NCBI RefSeq assembly: GCF_030652235.1
Contig: NZ_JAUSBA010000032.1
Span: 1-64,000 of the forward strand
DNA from: Cypionkella sp.
Lineage (GTDB): Bacteria > Pseudomonadota > Alphaproteobacteria > Rhodobacterales > Rhodobacteraceae
Reading direction: 5' to 3'
Length of the DNA stretch: 64,000 nucleotides
Positions 49,269 to 58,333 of this stretch are shown one piece after another. The stretch's first letter is position 1. Each line of letters opens with the position of its first letter. The position numbers and the translations under genes were made by a program. The notes below the pieces were generated by a model. It saw only the letters and a list, made by a program, of their open reading frames with translations. It did not search any database and was not told the origin of the DNA.

Positions 49269-49391
49269 ATGTTCACCGAGATTATCGAAATCCTGAAACG
49301 GTCCAACTCCAGCCTTATGGCCGAAGCTGTTGGAGTTGTTTCGCTGTTTGCGCTGCTTTTCGCCGGATTGGGCATGTCTGGTACGCTTTGA
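49269..49391 (+). CDS. 40-residue single-pass membrane protein under a LexA-like box
   Basis: An ATG at 49269 is preceded by a strong ribosome-binding site (ACGGAGG, five-base spacing) and followed by 40 codons to TGA at 49389-49391. The N-terminus is amphipathic and charged (MFTEIIEILKRSNSSLMAEA). The rest is one membrane helix, VGVVSLFALLFAGLGMSGTL. A Rho-independent terminator about 100 bases downstream closes the unit. The position under a LexA-type operator recalls the tiny SOS-induced division inhibitor SidA of Caulobacter, to which I see no clear sequence likeness. Function is inferred only from context. Confidence 0.7.
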   Translation: MFTEIIEILKRSNSSLMAEAVGVVSLFALLFAGLGMSGTL

Positions 49392-49493
49392 AGGTTCTGC
49401 CTGCGGTCTTGTCGAACCGGGCCTGCGCATCTGTCCCCACGTGATGCGCCGCGTGGCTGCCCAGCCACTGCCTTGGTGAAAGAACGCCACTTT

Positions 49494-49529
49494 CCGCCGC
49501 CATCCGATTGGATGTGCGGCGGTTTTTTT
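49494..49529 (+). terminator. Intrinsic terminator after the 40-residue gene
   Basis: CCGCCGC-CATCC (49494-49505) pairs with GGATG-T-GCGGCGG (49510-49522, one bulged T), followed by T7. The T-run touches the stop codon of the leftward IscU-like gene. Confidence 0.9.
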
Positions 49530-49992
49530 ATGCGGCCTCTGCTTGCGCGGCAGCCTCGCAGGCGGCGTCCAGCGCCAAAAGAATAGAGGCGTGGCGATTC
49601 TTATACGCGCGCGCTGGGATTAATACTTCGTAACCTTGAAACGGGGCTGCGGGCACCGCGCCATTGTCTTTCAACATGGCGCGCAGCATCTCGCGCGCGG
49701 CCTCCAGTTCTGCAAGGCTTCGGCCCAGAATCACCTCACCCAAGATCGCCGCCGAGGCCTGACCCAGCGCACAGGCTTTCACATCCTGCCCGAAATCGAC
49801 AACACGGCCGTCTTTCATCACCACATCGACAGTCACCATTGATCCGCACAGCGGCGAACGCTTGCGCGCAGTCCCGGTTGGCGCGGGCAGGCGGCCCAGA
49901 TGCGCAATATCGGCGGCCAGCGCCAAAATCCGCCCTGAATAGAGTGTGACAAGATCGCTGTCGCTGGATCTGACGAGATCACTATCGCTCAT
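49528..49992 (-). CDS. Iron-sulfur cluster assembly scaffold-like protein (IscU/NifU N-terminal family)
   Basis: A 154-residue IscU-fold protein. Two of the three usual cluster-ligand cysteines are present: C49 in RSPLCGSMVTVDV and C74 in DVKACALGQASA. The third, expected near the C-terminus, is replaced in KNRHASILLALDAA, where a histidine is the nearest candidate ligand. So it may not hold a normal [2Fe-2S] cluster. The N-terminus holds a short duplication (DSDLVRSS, DSDLVTL). The ATG at 49992 has AAGGGG upstream. It is divergent from hisI with 61 bases between. Confidence 0.85.
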   Translation of the reverse strand: MSDSDLVRSSDSDLVTLYSGRILALAADIAHLGRLPAPTGTARKRSPLCGSMVTVDVVMKDGRVVDFGQDVKACALGQASAAILGEVILGRSLAELEAAREMLRAMLKDNGAVPAAPFQGYEVLIPARAYKNRHASILLALDAACEAAAQAEAA

Positions 49993-50053
49993 GGCTTCCC
50001 CTTTTCTAACCCGCAAGATAAGCCGATAGAACGCCTTCGCCAAGGAGAAGCCG

Positions 50054-50410
50054 ATGCAATTCGACCCCACAACGCTGACTTATGACGCCAACGGCCTGAT
50101 TCCCTGCATTGCACAGGATCACGCTTCGGGTGAGGTGCTGATGATGGCCTGGATGAGCGCGGAATCGCTGGCGCGCACGCTGGAATCCGGGGCGATGACC
50201 TATTGGTCGCGTTCGCGGGCCAAGTTTTGGGCCAAGGGTGAAACCTCGGGCCATGTGCAGCGTTTGGTCGAACTGCGGGTTGATTGCGACCGCGATTGTC
50301 TGCTGGCACTGGTGACGCAAGTGGGTCCGGCCTGCCACACCAATCGGCGCAGTTGCTTTTACACCGCGGTGCGGGACGGCGGCGAGGTGGTGATTTCCGA
50401 ACCTTTATAG
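50054..50410 (+). CDS. hisI: Phosphoribosyl-AMP cyclohydrolase
   Basis: A 118-residue enzyme of histidine synthesis (third step), as a separate protein with no HisE fusion. Signatures: MMAWMSAESLARTLESG, TYWSRSRAKFWAKGETSGH, and the metal cysteines in VDCDRDCLL and GPACHTNRRSCFY. The start has AAGGAG. It overlaps the convergent gluQ gene by six bases. Confidence 0.96.
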   Translation: MQFDPTTLTYDANGLIPCIAQDHASGEVLMMAWMSAESLARTLESGAMTYWSRSRAKFWAKGETSGHVQRLVELRVDCDRDCLLALVTQVGPACHTNRRSCFYTAVRDGGEVVISEPL

Positions 50411-51328
50411 CCCAACCATACGGCGAATATCGGCGGGCGTCGCGCCTTCGGCACGGTATTTCGACAAAGCTCGGGCATCGTCGCGCTTGGCCAGCCGCTT
50501 GCCGTGATCGTCGCGGATCAGGCGATGATGGTGGTAGATTGGCGTAGGCAGACCCAGAAGCCGTTGTAAAAATACGTGAATTCGTGTGGCTTCCGATAGG
50601 TCGGCGCCGCGCACCACATGAGTCATGCCTTGTGCAGCATCATCCAGCACCACCGACAGGTGATAAGACGTGCCCATATCGCGGCGCGCGATGACGAAAT
50701 CACCAACCTCTGTCTGCATATCCTCGGGCGAAAACGCGATAAGCCCGGATTGGCCGTTCGGACCAATCCCGGTTTCGCGATAGGATGTCTGCCAATGCCC
50801 ACCGCCATGCGCATTGTCGATCCTATGTTCAAAAACCAGATTAGCCGCGATGCAGCCCAAATCGAGCCGAAGATTGGCGTCATTGGGCCTCGGATAGGTT
50901 TCGGGAAAGCTCCGCTCGAAAGCCATTTCGCTGCGGCATGTGCCGGGGTAGATTATGCCATCTGGGCCAACAGGAACTTCAGCGCCTTCTTGCGGTGCGG
51001 AAAGTGCTGTTTCGATATCGCGACGTGTGCAGCGACAGGGATAGATCAGCCCGCGCAGCCAAAGACCATCAAGCGCCTTTCTATAGTCAACAAGCCGATC
51101 TGACTGGCGCTGCGGCGCCTCGTCCCACCAGATGCCAAGCCATTGCAAATCCTCATAAATTTGGATTTCCCATTCTGGCTTGCTGCGGCTGCGATCAATA
51201 TCCTCAATCCGCAACAGAAATTTCCCACCCTCGGCAACTGCCATGTCATGCGCCAACATCGCCGAATAGGCATGACCCAGATGTAGGGGGCCAGTGGGTG
51301 AGGGCGCAAAGCGGGTTACGAAAGCCAT
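50405..51328 (-). CDS. gluQ: Glutamyl-Q tRNA(Asp) synthetase
   Basis: A 307-residue truncated glutamyl-tRNA-synthetase paralogue that attaches glutamate to queuosine in tRNA-Asp. The HIGH-like motif is [15 protein letters not shown] and the KMSKS-like motif is GKRLAKRD near the C-terminus. It lacks the anticodon-binding domain, as the short length shows. A pair of cysteines in [11 protein letters not shown] and a later GTCRSEM fit the zinc site of the family. It overlaps the trmFO end by 13 bases. Confidence 0.94.
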   Translation of the reverse strand: MAFVTRFAPSPTGPLHLGHAYSAMLAHDMAVAEGGKFLLRIEDIDRSRSKPEWEIQIYEDLQWLGIWWDEAPQRQSDRLVDYRKALDGLWLRGLIYPCRCTRRDIETALSAPQEGAEVPVGPDGIIYPGTCRSEMAFERSFPETYPRPNDANLRLDLGCIAANLVFEHRIDNAHGGGHWQTSYRETGIGPNGQSGLIAFSPEDMQTEVGDFVIARRDMGTSYHLSVVLDDAAQGMTHVVRGADLSEATRIHVFLQRLLGLPTPIYHHHRLIRDDHGKRLAKRDDARALSKYRAEGATPADIRRMVGL

Positions 51329-52644
51329 TCCGTGAACGATTCTTTTGCGCGGTCGGTATAGGCTTTGTAGCGGTCTTTGCGCCCTTTGCGGCCACCGCGG
51401 GCATCGATCGGGGGAAACAGCCCGAAGTTGACGTTCATCGGCTGGAAGGTTTTCGCGTCGGCCCCGCCAGTGATGTGGGTGATCAGCGCGCCCATCGCAG
51501 TATCTGGCGGCGGCGGCGGCAATAGGCGGCCTTGCAATTCTGCGGCGGCCATCCGGCCCGCCAGCAACCCCATCGCCGAGGATTCGACATAGCCTTCCAC
51601 CCCGGTAATCTGCCCGGCAAAGCGGATATTGGGCCGTGATTTAAGCCGCATTTGATCATCCAGCAAGGTGGGTGAGTTGATGAAGGTATTGCGGTGGATG
51701 CCGCCCAACCGGGCAAAGCTGGCGTCGTGCAGCGCGGGAATCATTTTGAAAACAGCGGTTTGCGCGCCGTGTTTCATCTTGGTCTGAAAACCGACGATGT
51801 TGTAAAGCGTGCCCAATTTGTTGTCGCGGCGCAGTTGCACCACGGCATAGGGCTTCATCGGATTGTGCGGGTTGGTCAGCCCCACCGGCTTCATCGGACC
51901 AAAGCGCAACGTCTCGCGTCCGCGTTCCGCCATCACCTCAATCGGCAAACATCCGTCGAAGTAGCCTGCAGTTTCGCCCTCATGAAACTCGGTTTTCTCG
52001 GCCGCCAGCAGGGCGTCGATGAAGGCGTAGTATTCGTCCTTGGTCATCGGGCAATTCATATAGGCGGTCTGTTCTTCCACCGTCTCGCCCTTATCGTAGC
52101 GGCTTTGCATCCAGGCCAGCGACATATCCACCGATTCCGCATAGACAATCGGCGCAATCGCGTCGAAAAACGCCAAAGCATCGGCCCCGGTCGCGGCACG
52201 GATGCTTTGCGCTAGTGCGCCCGAGGTCAAAGGCCCGGTGGCGATGATCCAACTGCCTTGATCTGGCAGTTCGGTCACTTCCTCAAACGACGAGGAAATC
52301 AGCGGATGCGCGTTCAGCTTTGCTGTCACAGCCTCGGCAAACGGGTCACGGTCCACCGCCAGCGCGCCGCCTGCGGGCAAACGATGCGTCTCGGCCATCG
52401 CCATGATCAACCCATTGGCCGCCCGCATTTCCCAATGCAAAAGCCCCACAGCGTTGCGTTCATCATCATCTGAGCGGAACGAATTTGAGCAGACCATTTC
52501 GGCAAAATTACCGGTCCTGTGCGCGAAAGTGCCCACCTGAGGCCGCATCTCGTGGATCACCACGCGCACGCCTTGCTCTGCCGCTTGCCAAGCTGCTTCT
52601 GATCCGGCCATGCCGCCGCCGATGATGTGCAATTCTTGTGTCAT
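51316..52644 (-). CDS. trmFO: Methylenetetrahydrofolate--tRNA-(uracil-5-)-methyltransferase
   Basis: A 442-residue FAD enzyme that forms ribothymidine at position 54 of tRNA using methylene-THF. The FAD fold is [20 protein letters not shown]; typical family segments are [12 protein letters not shown] and the closing [12 protein letters not shown]. The start at 52644 is used; a longer frame adds seven unconserved residues. It precedes gluQ on the same strand with overlapping ends, a tRNA-modification pair. Confidence 0.95.
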   Translation of the reverse strand: MTQELHIIGGGMAGSEAAWQAAEQGVRVVIHEMRPQVGTFAHRTGNFAEMVCSNSFRSDDDERNAVGLLHWEMRAANGLIMAMAETHRLPAGGALAVDRDPFAEAVTAKLNAHPLISSSFEEVTELPDQGSWIIATGPLTSGALAQSIRAATGADALAFFDAIAPIVYAESVDMSLAWMQSRYDKGETVEEQTAYMNCPMTKDEYYAFIDALLAAEKTEFHEGETAGYFDGCLPIEVMAERGRETLRFGPMKPVGLTNPHNPMKPYAVVQLRRDNKLGTLYNIVGFQTKMKHGAQTAVFKMIPALHDASFARLGGIHRNTFINSPTLLDDQMRLKSRPNIRFAGQITGVEGYVESSAMGLLAGRMAAAELQGRLLPPPPPDTAMGALITHITGGADAKTFQPMNVNFGLFPPIDARGGRKGRKDRYKAYTDRAKESFTEWLS

Positions 52645-52686
52645 AGCCGCGATGTAGCCCTGCATGCCGCCCAGATCAAGGTGGCA

Positions 52687-53037
52687 CTAGATCAAGGCGA
52701 TGCGTTCGCGTTGCGCTGCATCGGGGAAACGGCGATAGAGCCCAACCTCAATCTGCGCGATCATCTGATGCATGTGGTCATATCGTCGCTCGGCGGCCTC
52801 ATCCGGGGTGGAAAGCGCTGCGAACGCCGCATCAAGGTCGGCCAAGCCTCCGACGTCAATTTCCAGCAGAAAATCGGTATGCGTGCCAGAGGCCAGCCTG
52901 AATTTGCGCCGCAACAACCGCCAATCCAGGATCAGCCCTTGGGTTTTCAGATAGCTCATCCAAGCCGCAACCGCCGCCGCAAAGGCCAAAGCGCGGGCAC
53001 CGTCTTTCAGCTCGATCATGCAGTGATAGATGTTCAT
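52687..53037 (-). CDS. DUF6614 family protein
   Basis: A 116-residue cytosolic protein of unknown function. The beginning MNIYHCMIELKDGARALAFA and the segment WRLLRRKFRLASGTHTDFLLEIDV match a small family conserved in Rhodobacteraceae, with a ferredoxin-like (ABM-type) look. The start at 53037 is chosen because conservation begins there. It stands alone between trmFO and a DoxX gene. Confidence 0.78.
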   Translation of the reverse strand: MNIYHCMIELKDGARALAFAAAVAAWMSYLKTQGLILDWRLLRRKFRLASGTHTDFLLEIDVGGLADLDAAFAALSTPDEAAERRYDHMHQMIAQIEVGLYRRFPDAAQRERIALI

Positions 53038-53096
53038 GCCGCCTCCTGTCCGCATCAGGAAAGCAGCAATTTGTTGCCAAGCCGTTAAGCGGGCAT

Positions 53097-53124
53097 AAAA
53101 AAGGACCGAGGTTTCCCCCGGCCC
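53097..53124 (-). terminator. Intrinsic terminator of the DoxX gene
   Basis: On the minus strand GGGCCGGGG pairs with CCTCGGTCC (two G-U pairs), loop GAAA, then T6. It stands about 22 bases after the stop of the DoxX-family gene. Confidence 0.85.
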
Positions 53125-53145
53125 ATCCGCAAACTTTCGTTCAAT

Positions 53146-53520
53146 TCAGCGCTTGTCGACAGCCACAGCACCCGCGCCATGCGCGAACAGCATCAGGAAA
53201 CCGCCTGCAATCGCCAAGTTCTTCAGGAAATTGGTCATTTGCGCCGGATCGGACGGATTGTGATACAGCACAGCCGCGACGATGCAGAATCCAGCGCCCA
53301 GCAGTGCCATAATCCGGGTCTGGAAGCCGAGAAGTATCGACGCACCCAAGGCCAACTCGAAAATAATCGCGGGCCAAGCCAACATCGGCGGCAGACCAGC
53401 CGAGGCCATATAGCCCGCAAAACCAGCAACGTCGCTCAGTTTGCCAAAGCCTGCGATCAAAAACAGCGCGGCGATGAAGATGCGCGCAACCAGCGGGGCG
53501 TAGGGAGAGAGTTTATCCAT
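53146..53520 (-). CDS. DoxX family membrane protein
   Basis: A 124-residue inner-membrane protein with four helices. The N-terminal ARIFIAALFLIAGFGKLSDV and the second helix region MLAWPAIIFELALGASILLG are typical of DoxX. The family is poorly defined; some members link to redox or stress functions. The ATG at 53520 gives the usual length. It has its own terminator and no evident partner. Confidence 0.87.
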   Translation of the reverse strand: MDKLSPYAPLVARIFIAALFLIAGFGKLSDVAGFAGYMASAGLPPMLAWPAIIFELALGASILLGFQTRIMALLGAGFCIVAAVLYHNPSDPAQMTNFLKNLAIAGGFLMLFAHGAGAVAVDKR

Positions 53521-53656
53521 GATTGATCTTGATATCCGTTTGCTACGGCCAAGCCCGATATTGGGTTTCGGCATCTGAACGGGTTTAACCTGCGGCAGTT
53601 TTGCATGAAATAGGTGTCAGCGCGCGCGTGATCTGCGGGGATGCACAGAAAACCGA

Positions 53657-53977
53657 TCAGTTTTTGGGGCGCGCCCACAGCTTTAGACGATGCTGTTGCG
53701 CAAATGCCTCAGGATTGTCGCCCAAATCATATCCCAGACTTGCGGCTTTCTCAAAAAACCCCGGTGCAGGTAGACCCTGCGCCAACCGCCCCGCGCACAA
53801 AGCCGCACGCAAAGGTTTACCCGCTGCGGCATCTGTTTCCATCAGGGTTTCAAGCGCTTGCGTCAGTTTCGCAATCGCACCGGGGCCGGGAATCGCCAGA
53901 TCGCGCGCGAGTTGGCCGTAGGTGGTGGTCTGTTGAAGCGCGGCCAGTTCAGCCAGCCGCGCCTCAAGATTATTCAT
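53657..53977 (-). CDS. Conserved hypothetical protein translationally coupled to gyrA
   Basis: A 106-residue cytosolic protein without membrane segments. The N-terminal helix ([14 protein letters not shown]) is followed by TTTYGQLARDLAIPGPGAIA and a second half ending GLPAPGFFEKAASLGYD. Its ATG overlaps the gyrA stop by eight bases (ATGAATAA), so it should be made together with GyrA. The TYGQLA segment loosely recalls alkyltransferase-like winged helices, but no active-site PCHR is present; that likeness is weak. No function is assigned. Confidence 0.75.
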   Translation of the reverse strand: MNNLEARLAELAALQQTTTYGQLARDLAIPGPGAIAKLTQALETLMETDAAAGKPLRAALCAGRLAQGLPAPGFFEKAASLGYDLGDNPEAFAQQHRLKLWARPKN

Positions 53978-56687
53978 CAGCCTGTTCAGCAACCCGTGCC
54001 ACGGAAACCACTTCTTCACCTTTTCCGGTGTTGAATACCTTCACCCCGCCTGCGGAACGCGAGCGGAACGAGATTTGGTCAACGGGCACCCGGATGGATT
54101 GCCCGGTGGAGGTGGCAAGCATGATTTGATCGCTCATATCGACCGGGAACGAGGCCACCAGCGACCCGCCGCGCATCGCGCCGTCCATCGCTTTGACGCC
54201 CATACCGCCGCGCCCACGCACCGGATAATCGTGGCTGGAGCTGAGCTTACCAGACCCCGAAGTGGTGATGGTCAGGATCAGATCTTCGGCCGCAGACATC
54301 TCAGCGTAGCGTTCGGTGGAAAGCTGACCCGCGCTGACGGCGTCTTCATCGTCATCCGCCTCTGCATCATCCTCAACGGCCCCCGCCATCAGGCGACGCT
54401 GCTTGAGATAAGCCGCGCGTTCATCAGGTTCGGCCTCAAAATGCCGGATGATCGACATCGACACCACTTTGTCGTCTTTGCCCAAACGCACACCGCGCAC
54501 GCCCGTCGAGCCCCGCGATTTGAACACGCGGATTTCCTGGGTCGAGAAGCGAATGGCCCGCCCGCCCGCCGTCACCAGCATGATGTCGTCGTTCTCATCG
54601 GCAATCGCCGCGTTCACCAAGAACACGCCTTCCGGCAGTTTCATCGCGATTTTGCCGTTGCGCATCACATTGGTGAAATCCGACAGATCGTTCTGCCGCA
54701 CATCGCCGTCGCTGGTCGCAAACACGATTTGCAGGTCTTGCCAGTCGGCCTCGGGTGCGTCCACAGGCATCAACGCGGCAATGCTAACCCCTTGCGTGAT
54801 TGGCAGAATATTCACCATCGCCTTGCCTTTGGCCGTCCGCCCCGCCAAGGGCAAGCGCCAGGTTTTCAGCTTGTAGACCATGCCATCGGTGGTGAAAAAC
54901 AGCAGATTCGTGTGGGTATTGGCGACGAAAAGCGTGGTGACCACGTCGTCTTCCTTGGTCGCCATCGACGACAATCCCTTGCCGCCCCGGTTCTGGCTGC
55001 GAAAGTCGATCAGCGGCGTGCGCTTGATATAGCCGCCAGAGGTGATGGTGACGACCATATCCTCGCGCTCGATCAGGTCTTCGTCTTCCATATCGCCGGC
55101 CCAATCGACGATTTCGGTGCGGCGCGGCACCGCAAACATCGACTTCACTTCGCTGAGTTCGGTCGAAATGATCGCCATGATCCGTTCACGCGAGCCCAGA
55201 ATCTCAAGGTAATCCTTGATCTTACCGGCCAGCTCTTGCAGCTCGTCGGTGATCTCTTTCACCCCCATCGCGGTCAGGCGTTGCAGGCGCAGATCCAAAA
55301 TCGCGCGGGCTTGCAGTTCTGACAGGTTATAGGTGCCGTCGTCGTTGATCGGATGGCTTGGGTCATCAATCAGCTTGATATAGGGGATGATTTCCCCGGC
55401 AGGCCAGCGCCGCGTCATCAGCCGTTCGCGCGCTTCCGCAGGGTCCGCCGACGAGCGGATGGTTGCCACCACCTCATCAACGTTGGAAACCGCAACCGCC
55501 AAACCGCACAGGATGTGGCTGCGTTCGCGGGCGCGGCGCAACTCATACGCGGTGCGGCGCGCTACAACTTCCTCGCGGAAGGTGATGAAATGTCTCAGAA
55601 AATCGGCAAGCGTCAGTTGTTCAGGCCGCCCGCCGTTCAGCGCCAACATGTTACAACCAAACGAGGTTTGCATCGGCGTAAAGCGATAAAGCTGGTTCAA
55701 CACCACATCCGCTGTCGCGTCGCGTTTCAGCTCAATCACCACCCGCACGCCGATCCGGTCGGATTCATCCTGCACATGGGCGATGCCTTCGATCTTCTTC
55801 TCGCGCACTTGTTCGGCGATAATCTCGATCATCCGGGCTTTGTTGACCTGATACGGCACCTCGTCGATGATGATCGCAAAGCGGCCAGAGCGAATTTCTT
55901 CAATCCGGGTTTTGGCGCGGATAATCACCGAACCACGGCCCTCCAGATAGGCTTTGCGCGCGCCAGCCCGGCCCAGAATCGTCGCCCCTGTCGGGAAATC
56001 CGGGGCAGGGATGATTTCCATCAACTGCTCAATGCTGATGTCCGGATTGGCGATCATCGCCAAAGTGCCGTCGATCACTTCGCCCAGGTTATGCGGTGGG
56101 ATGTTGGTGGCCATACCCACCGCAATACCACCCGCGCCATTGACCAGCATGTTGGGGAACCGCGCCGGCAGCACAGTCGGCTCGCGGTCTTTGCCATCAT
56201 AATTGTCTTGGAAATCAACGGTGTCTTTGTCGATATCCGCCAAAAGGAACGCCGCAGGCTTGTCCATCCGCACTTCGGTATAGCGCATCGCCGCCGCGGT
56301 ATCGCCGTCCATCGAACCGAAATTGCCCTGCCCATCCAGCAAAGGCAGGCTCATCGAGAACGGCTGCGCCATCCGCACCAGCGCATCATAAATCGCAGAA
56401 TCGCCATGCGGGTGGTATTTGCCCATCGTATCGCCAACCGGGCGCGCCGATTTGCGGTAAGGCTTGTCGTGGCCGTTGTTGGTCTCGTGCATCGCAAACA
56501 AAATCCGCCGATGCACCGGTTTCAAGCCATCGCGCAGGTCAGGGATCGCGCGGCTCACGATCACGCTCATCGCGTAATCGAGATAGGCGGTTTTCATCTC
56601 GGCGGCGATGTCGATCTGCGGCCCGTCATGCGCCATGCGGATCGGTTTTTCGTCAGCCGTTTCAGGGGTTTCCGGAGTGTCGGTCAC
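53970..56687 (-). CDS. gyrA: DNA gyrase subunit A
   Basis: A 905-residue type II topoisomerase subunit. The breakage-reunion domain includes [19 protein letters not shown], where the quinolone-determining positions are the sensitive Ser and Asp, and the catalytic tyrosine is in [12 protein letters not shown]. The gyrase-specific box is QNRGGKG, which separates it from ParC. The C-terminal beta-pinwheel carries an acidic insert (about 785-800, [14 protein letters not shown]). It starts at GTG (56687), with AGGAAGG about 11 bases upstream. Confidence 0.97.
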   Translation of the reverse strand: MTDTPETPETADEKPIRMAHDGPQIDIAAEMKTAYLDYAMSVIVSRAIPDLRDGLKPVHRRILFAMHETNNGHDKPYRKSARPVGDTMGKYHPHGDSAIYDALVRMAQPFSMSLPLLDGQGNFGSMDGDTAAAMRYTEVRMDKPAAFLLADIDKDTVDFQDNYDGKDREPTVLPARFPNMLVNGAGGIAVGMATNIPPHNLGEVIDGTLAMIANPDISIEQLMEIIPAPDFPTGATILGRAGARKAYLEGRGSVIIRAKTRIEEIRSGRFAIIIDEVPYQVNKARMIEIIAEQVREKKIEGIAHVQDESDRIGVRVVIELKRDATADVVLNQLYRFTPMQTSFGCNMLALNGGRPEQLTLADFLRHFITFREEVVARRTAYELRRARERSHILCGLAVAVSNVDEVVATIRSSADPAEARERLMTRRWPAGEIIPYIKLIDDPSHPINDDGTYNLSELQARAILDLRLQRLTAMGVKEITDELQELAGKIKDYLEILGSRERIMAIISTELSEVKSMFAVPRRTEIVDWAGDMEDEDLIEREDMVVTITSGGYIKRTPLIDFRSQNRGGKGLSSMATKEDDVVTTLFVANTHTNLLFFTTDGMVYKLKTWRLPLAGRTAKGKAMVNILPITQGVSIAALMPVDAPEADWQDLQIVFATSDGDVRQNDLSDFTNVMRNGKIAMKLPEGVFLVNAAIADENDDIMLVTAGGRAIRFSTQEIRVFKSRGSTGVRGVRLGKDDKVVSMSIIRHFEAEPDERAAYLKQRRLMAGAVEDDAEADDDEDAVSAGQLSTERYAEMSAAEDLILTITTSGSGKLSSSHDYPVRGRGGMGVKAMDGAMRGGSLVASFPVDMSDQIMLATSTGQSIRVPVDQISFRSRSAGGVKVFNTGKGEEVVSVARVAEQADE

Positions 56688-56880
56688 TTGGGCCGCGCCT
56701 TCCTGTATTGGGTCTAGATATGGTTGCCGCTACCTTACACTATCGCGCATTTGGGGTGCAAGGCAGGCGCGCAAATGGCTTTGGCAGCAGCGCGATGTGA
56801 GTGATAACACACTGTTTTCATTGAAAATTAATATGTGGGGCGCAGGATAGGTTTGTGGGCTTTGGAAAGGCAGGCACCCC

Positions 56881-57150
56881 ATGCACGCCACTGAGACGGA
56901 ATTGATGCTGAAAGGCTACGGGCTGACAACGGCAGAACTATACTACCGGATGCCGGATTACCTTAATGTTCTCAATAGCTTCACTTGGCAAGACTATGAT
57001 CTTGCCCCGGATTATCCGCAGCTTTTCGGCTTTATCGAGTTTTGGCAAAGCCAGATCGAAGGCCCGCTGCATTCGGTGCGATTCACCCATCGCAAACTGA
57101 TCGCACCGGGCGAATGGCGCAATGTGGTGGGCGAATTTCGGCTGCATTAG
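56881..57150 (+). CDS. usg: Usg family protein
   Basis: An 89-residue protein matching the Usg family, named from a gene beside the trp operon in Caulobacter. The pattern LKGYGLTTAELYYRMPDY followed by LNSFTWQDYDLAPDYPQL is diagnostic. Function is unknown. No trp gene is adjacent here. It is followed after 63 bases by the aminomutase gene on the same strand. Confidence 0.88.
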   Translation: MHATETELMLKGYGLTTAELYYRMPDYLNVLNSFTWQDYDLAPDYPQLFGFIEFWQSQIEGPLHSVRFTHRKLIAPGEWRNVVGEFRLH

Positions 57151-57213
57151 CCGCGCTTGCCATTCCGCCTCGGCGCGCGGATAAGCGCCGCTGAGGTTTT
57201 GCAGGCGGCCACA

Positions 57214-58260
57214 ATGACAATTCTGCCACAGCGCGCCCTGACGCGGGTTGAAGATCTGATCGAGGCTGGGCTTGCCCCCGCCGATCGGGCCGATGGCTTG
57301 CAGCAGGTCGCCGAGGCGTTCCGCATCCGTGTCTCGCCCGAAATGCAGGCCGCTATGATCGATGCCGATGACGCAATCGCCCGCCAATTCCTACCCGATA
57401 CGGCAGAGCTCACCATCCGTCCCGAGGAACTGTACGACCCGATCGGCGACATCACCTACAGCCCCACGCCGGGGCTGACCCATCGCTACCCAGATCGGGT
57501 GATCCTTGCCGCAACCCACACCTGCGAGGTTTATTGCCGCTTCTGCTTCCGCCGTGAAGCGGTGGGCGAGGAGGGCGCTTTGCCCGAAGCCGATCTGGAA
57601 GCCGCGCTGGCCTACATCGCCGCCACTCCGGCGATATGGGAGGTGATCCTGACCGGTGGTGACCCTTTGGTGCTGTCACCCCGCCGCCTAAGCGCGCTGA
57701 TGCAGCGCCTGTCCGCGATCCCGCATGTTGAAATTGTGCGCTTTCACACCCGTGTGCCGGTGGTGGCCCCAGCGCGCATCACCGATGACATGATCGCAGC
57801 CCTGCGCGCCCGACCCACCACCTACCTTGTGCTGCACACCAACCACGCGCAGGAAATTACGCCTGCCGCGCAGGCTGCGCTGAAACGCCTCGCCGATGCC
57901 GGAATTCCGTTGCTGTCGCAGACCGTTCTGCTGAAAGGCATCAACGACAGCGCCGCCACGCTGGAAAGCCTGTTCCGCACTTTGCTGCGCCACCGCGTAA
58001 CGCCGTATTATCTGCATCACTGCGATCTTGCGCGCGGCACCAGCCATTTCCGCACCACCATCGCGGCAGGGCAAGCGATCATGGCACAACTGCGCGGTCG
58101 GCTCTCCGGCATTGGCCTGCCGACCTATGTGCTGGATATTCCCGGCGGATTTGGCAAAGTCCCCATCGGCCCCGGCTATGTAGAGCCCACAGGCGACGCC
58201 TACCAGATCACCGATTGGCAGGGCAGGCGGCACGCTTACCGCGATCCTGACGCGCCTTAA
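57214..58260 (+). CDS. Lysine 2,3-aminomutase family radical SAM protein (EpmB/KamA-like)
   Basis: A 348-residue radical SAM, PLP-dependent protein. The cluster cysteines are C104, C108 and C111 in THTCEVYCRFCFRR. The PLP lysine is in PGGFGKVP near the C-terminus. TGGDPLVLSPRRL is also typical. The length is that of EpmB, which makes beta-lysine for elongation factor P, and shorter than clostridial KamA. No efp or epmA gene is present in the window, so either role is possible. The start at 57214 has an AGGCGG-like site. Confidence 0.87.
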   Translation: MTILPQRALTRVEDLIEAGLAPADRADGLQQVAEAFRIRVSPEMQAAMIDADDAIARQFLPDTAELTIRPEELYDPIGDITYSPTPGLTHRYPDRVILAATHTCEVYCRFCFRREAVGEEGALPEADLEAALAYIAATPAIWEVILTGGDPLVLSPRRLSALMQRLSAIPHVEIVRFHTRVPVVAPARITDDMIAALRARPTTYLVLHTNHAQEITPAAQAALKRLADAGIPLLSQTVLLKGINDSAATLESLFRTLLRHRVTPYYLHHCDLARGTSHFRTTIAAGQAIMAQLRGRLSGIGLPTYVLDIPGGFGKVPIGPGYVEPTGDAYQITDWQGRRHAYRDPDAP

Positions 58261-58306
58261 GCCTGACGGTTTTCCGCGCCCGGATGGCAGATTGGCTAAG
58301 CGACAA

Positions 58307-58320
58307 AAGCCGCAAGGCTT
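58307..58320. terminator. Small hairpin between convergent genes (weak terminator)
   Basis: AAGCC-GCAA-GGCTT lies in the 73-base gap between the aminomutase and cyclodeaminase genes. On the minus strand it is followed by TTGT. The stem is only 5 bp. Confidence 0.35.
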
Positions 58321-58333
58321 GAGAAGCGTCTGC

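Noticed and set aside
53657..53977. Calling the gyrA-linked protein an alkyltransferase-like protein
   Set aside because: Only the TYGQLA segment is similar; the rest, including the PCHR region, does not match.
55353..56717. 454-codon frame antisense to gyrA
   Set aside because: Shadow of a highly conserved gene; no domain or ribosome-binding site.
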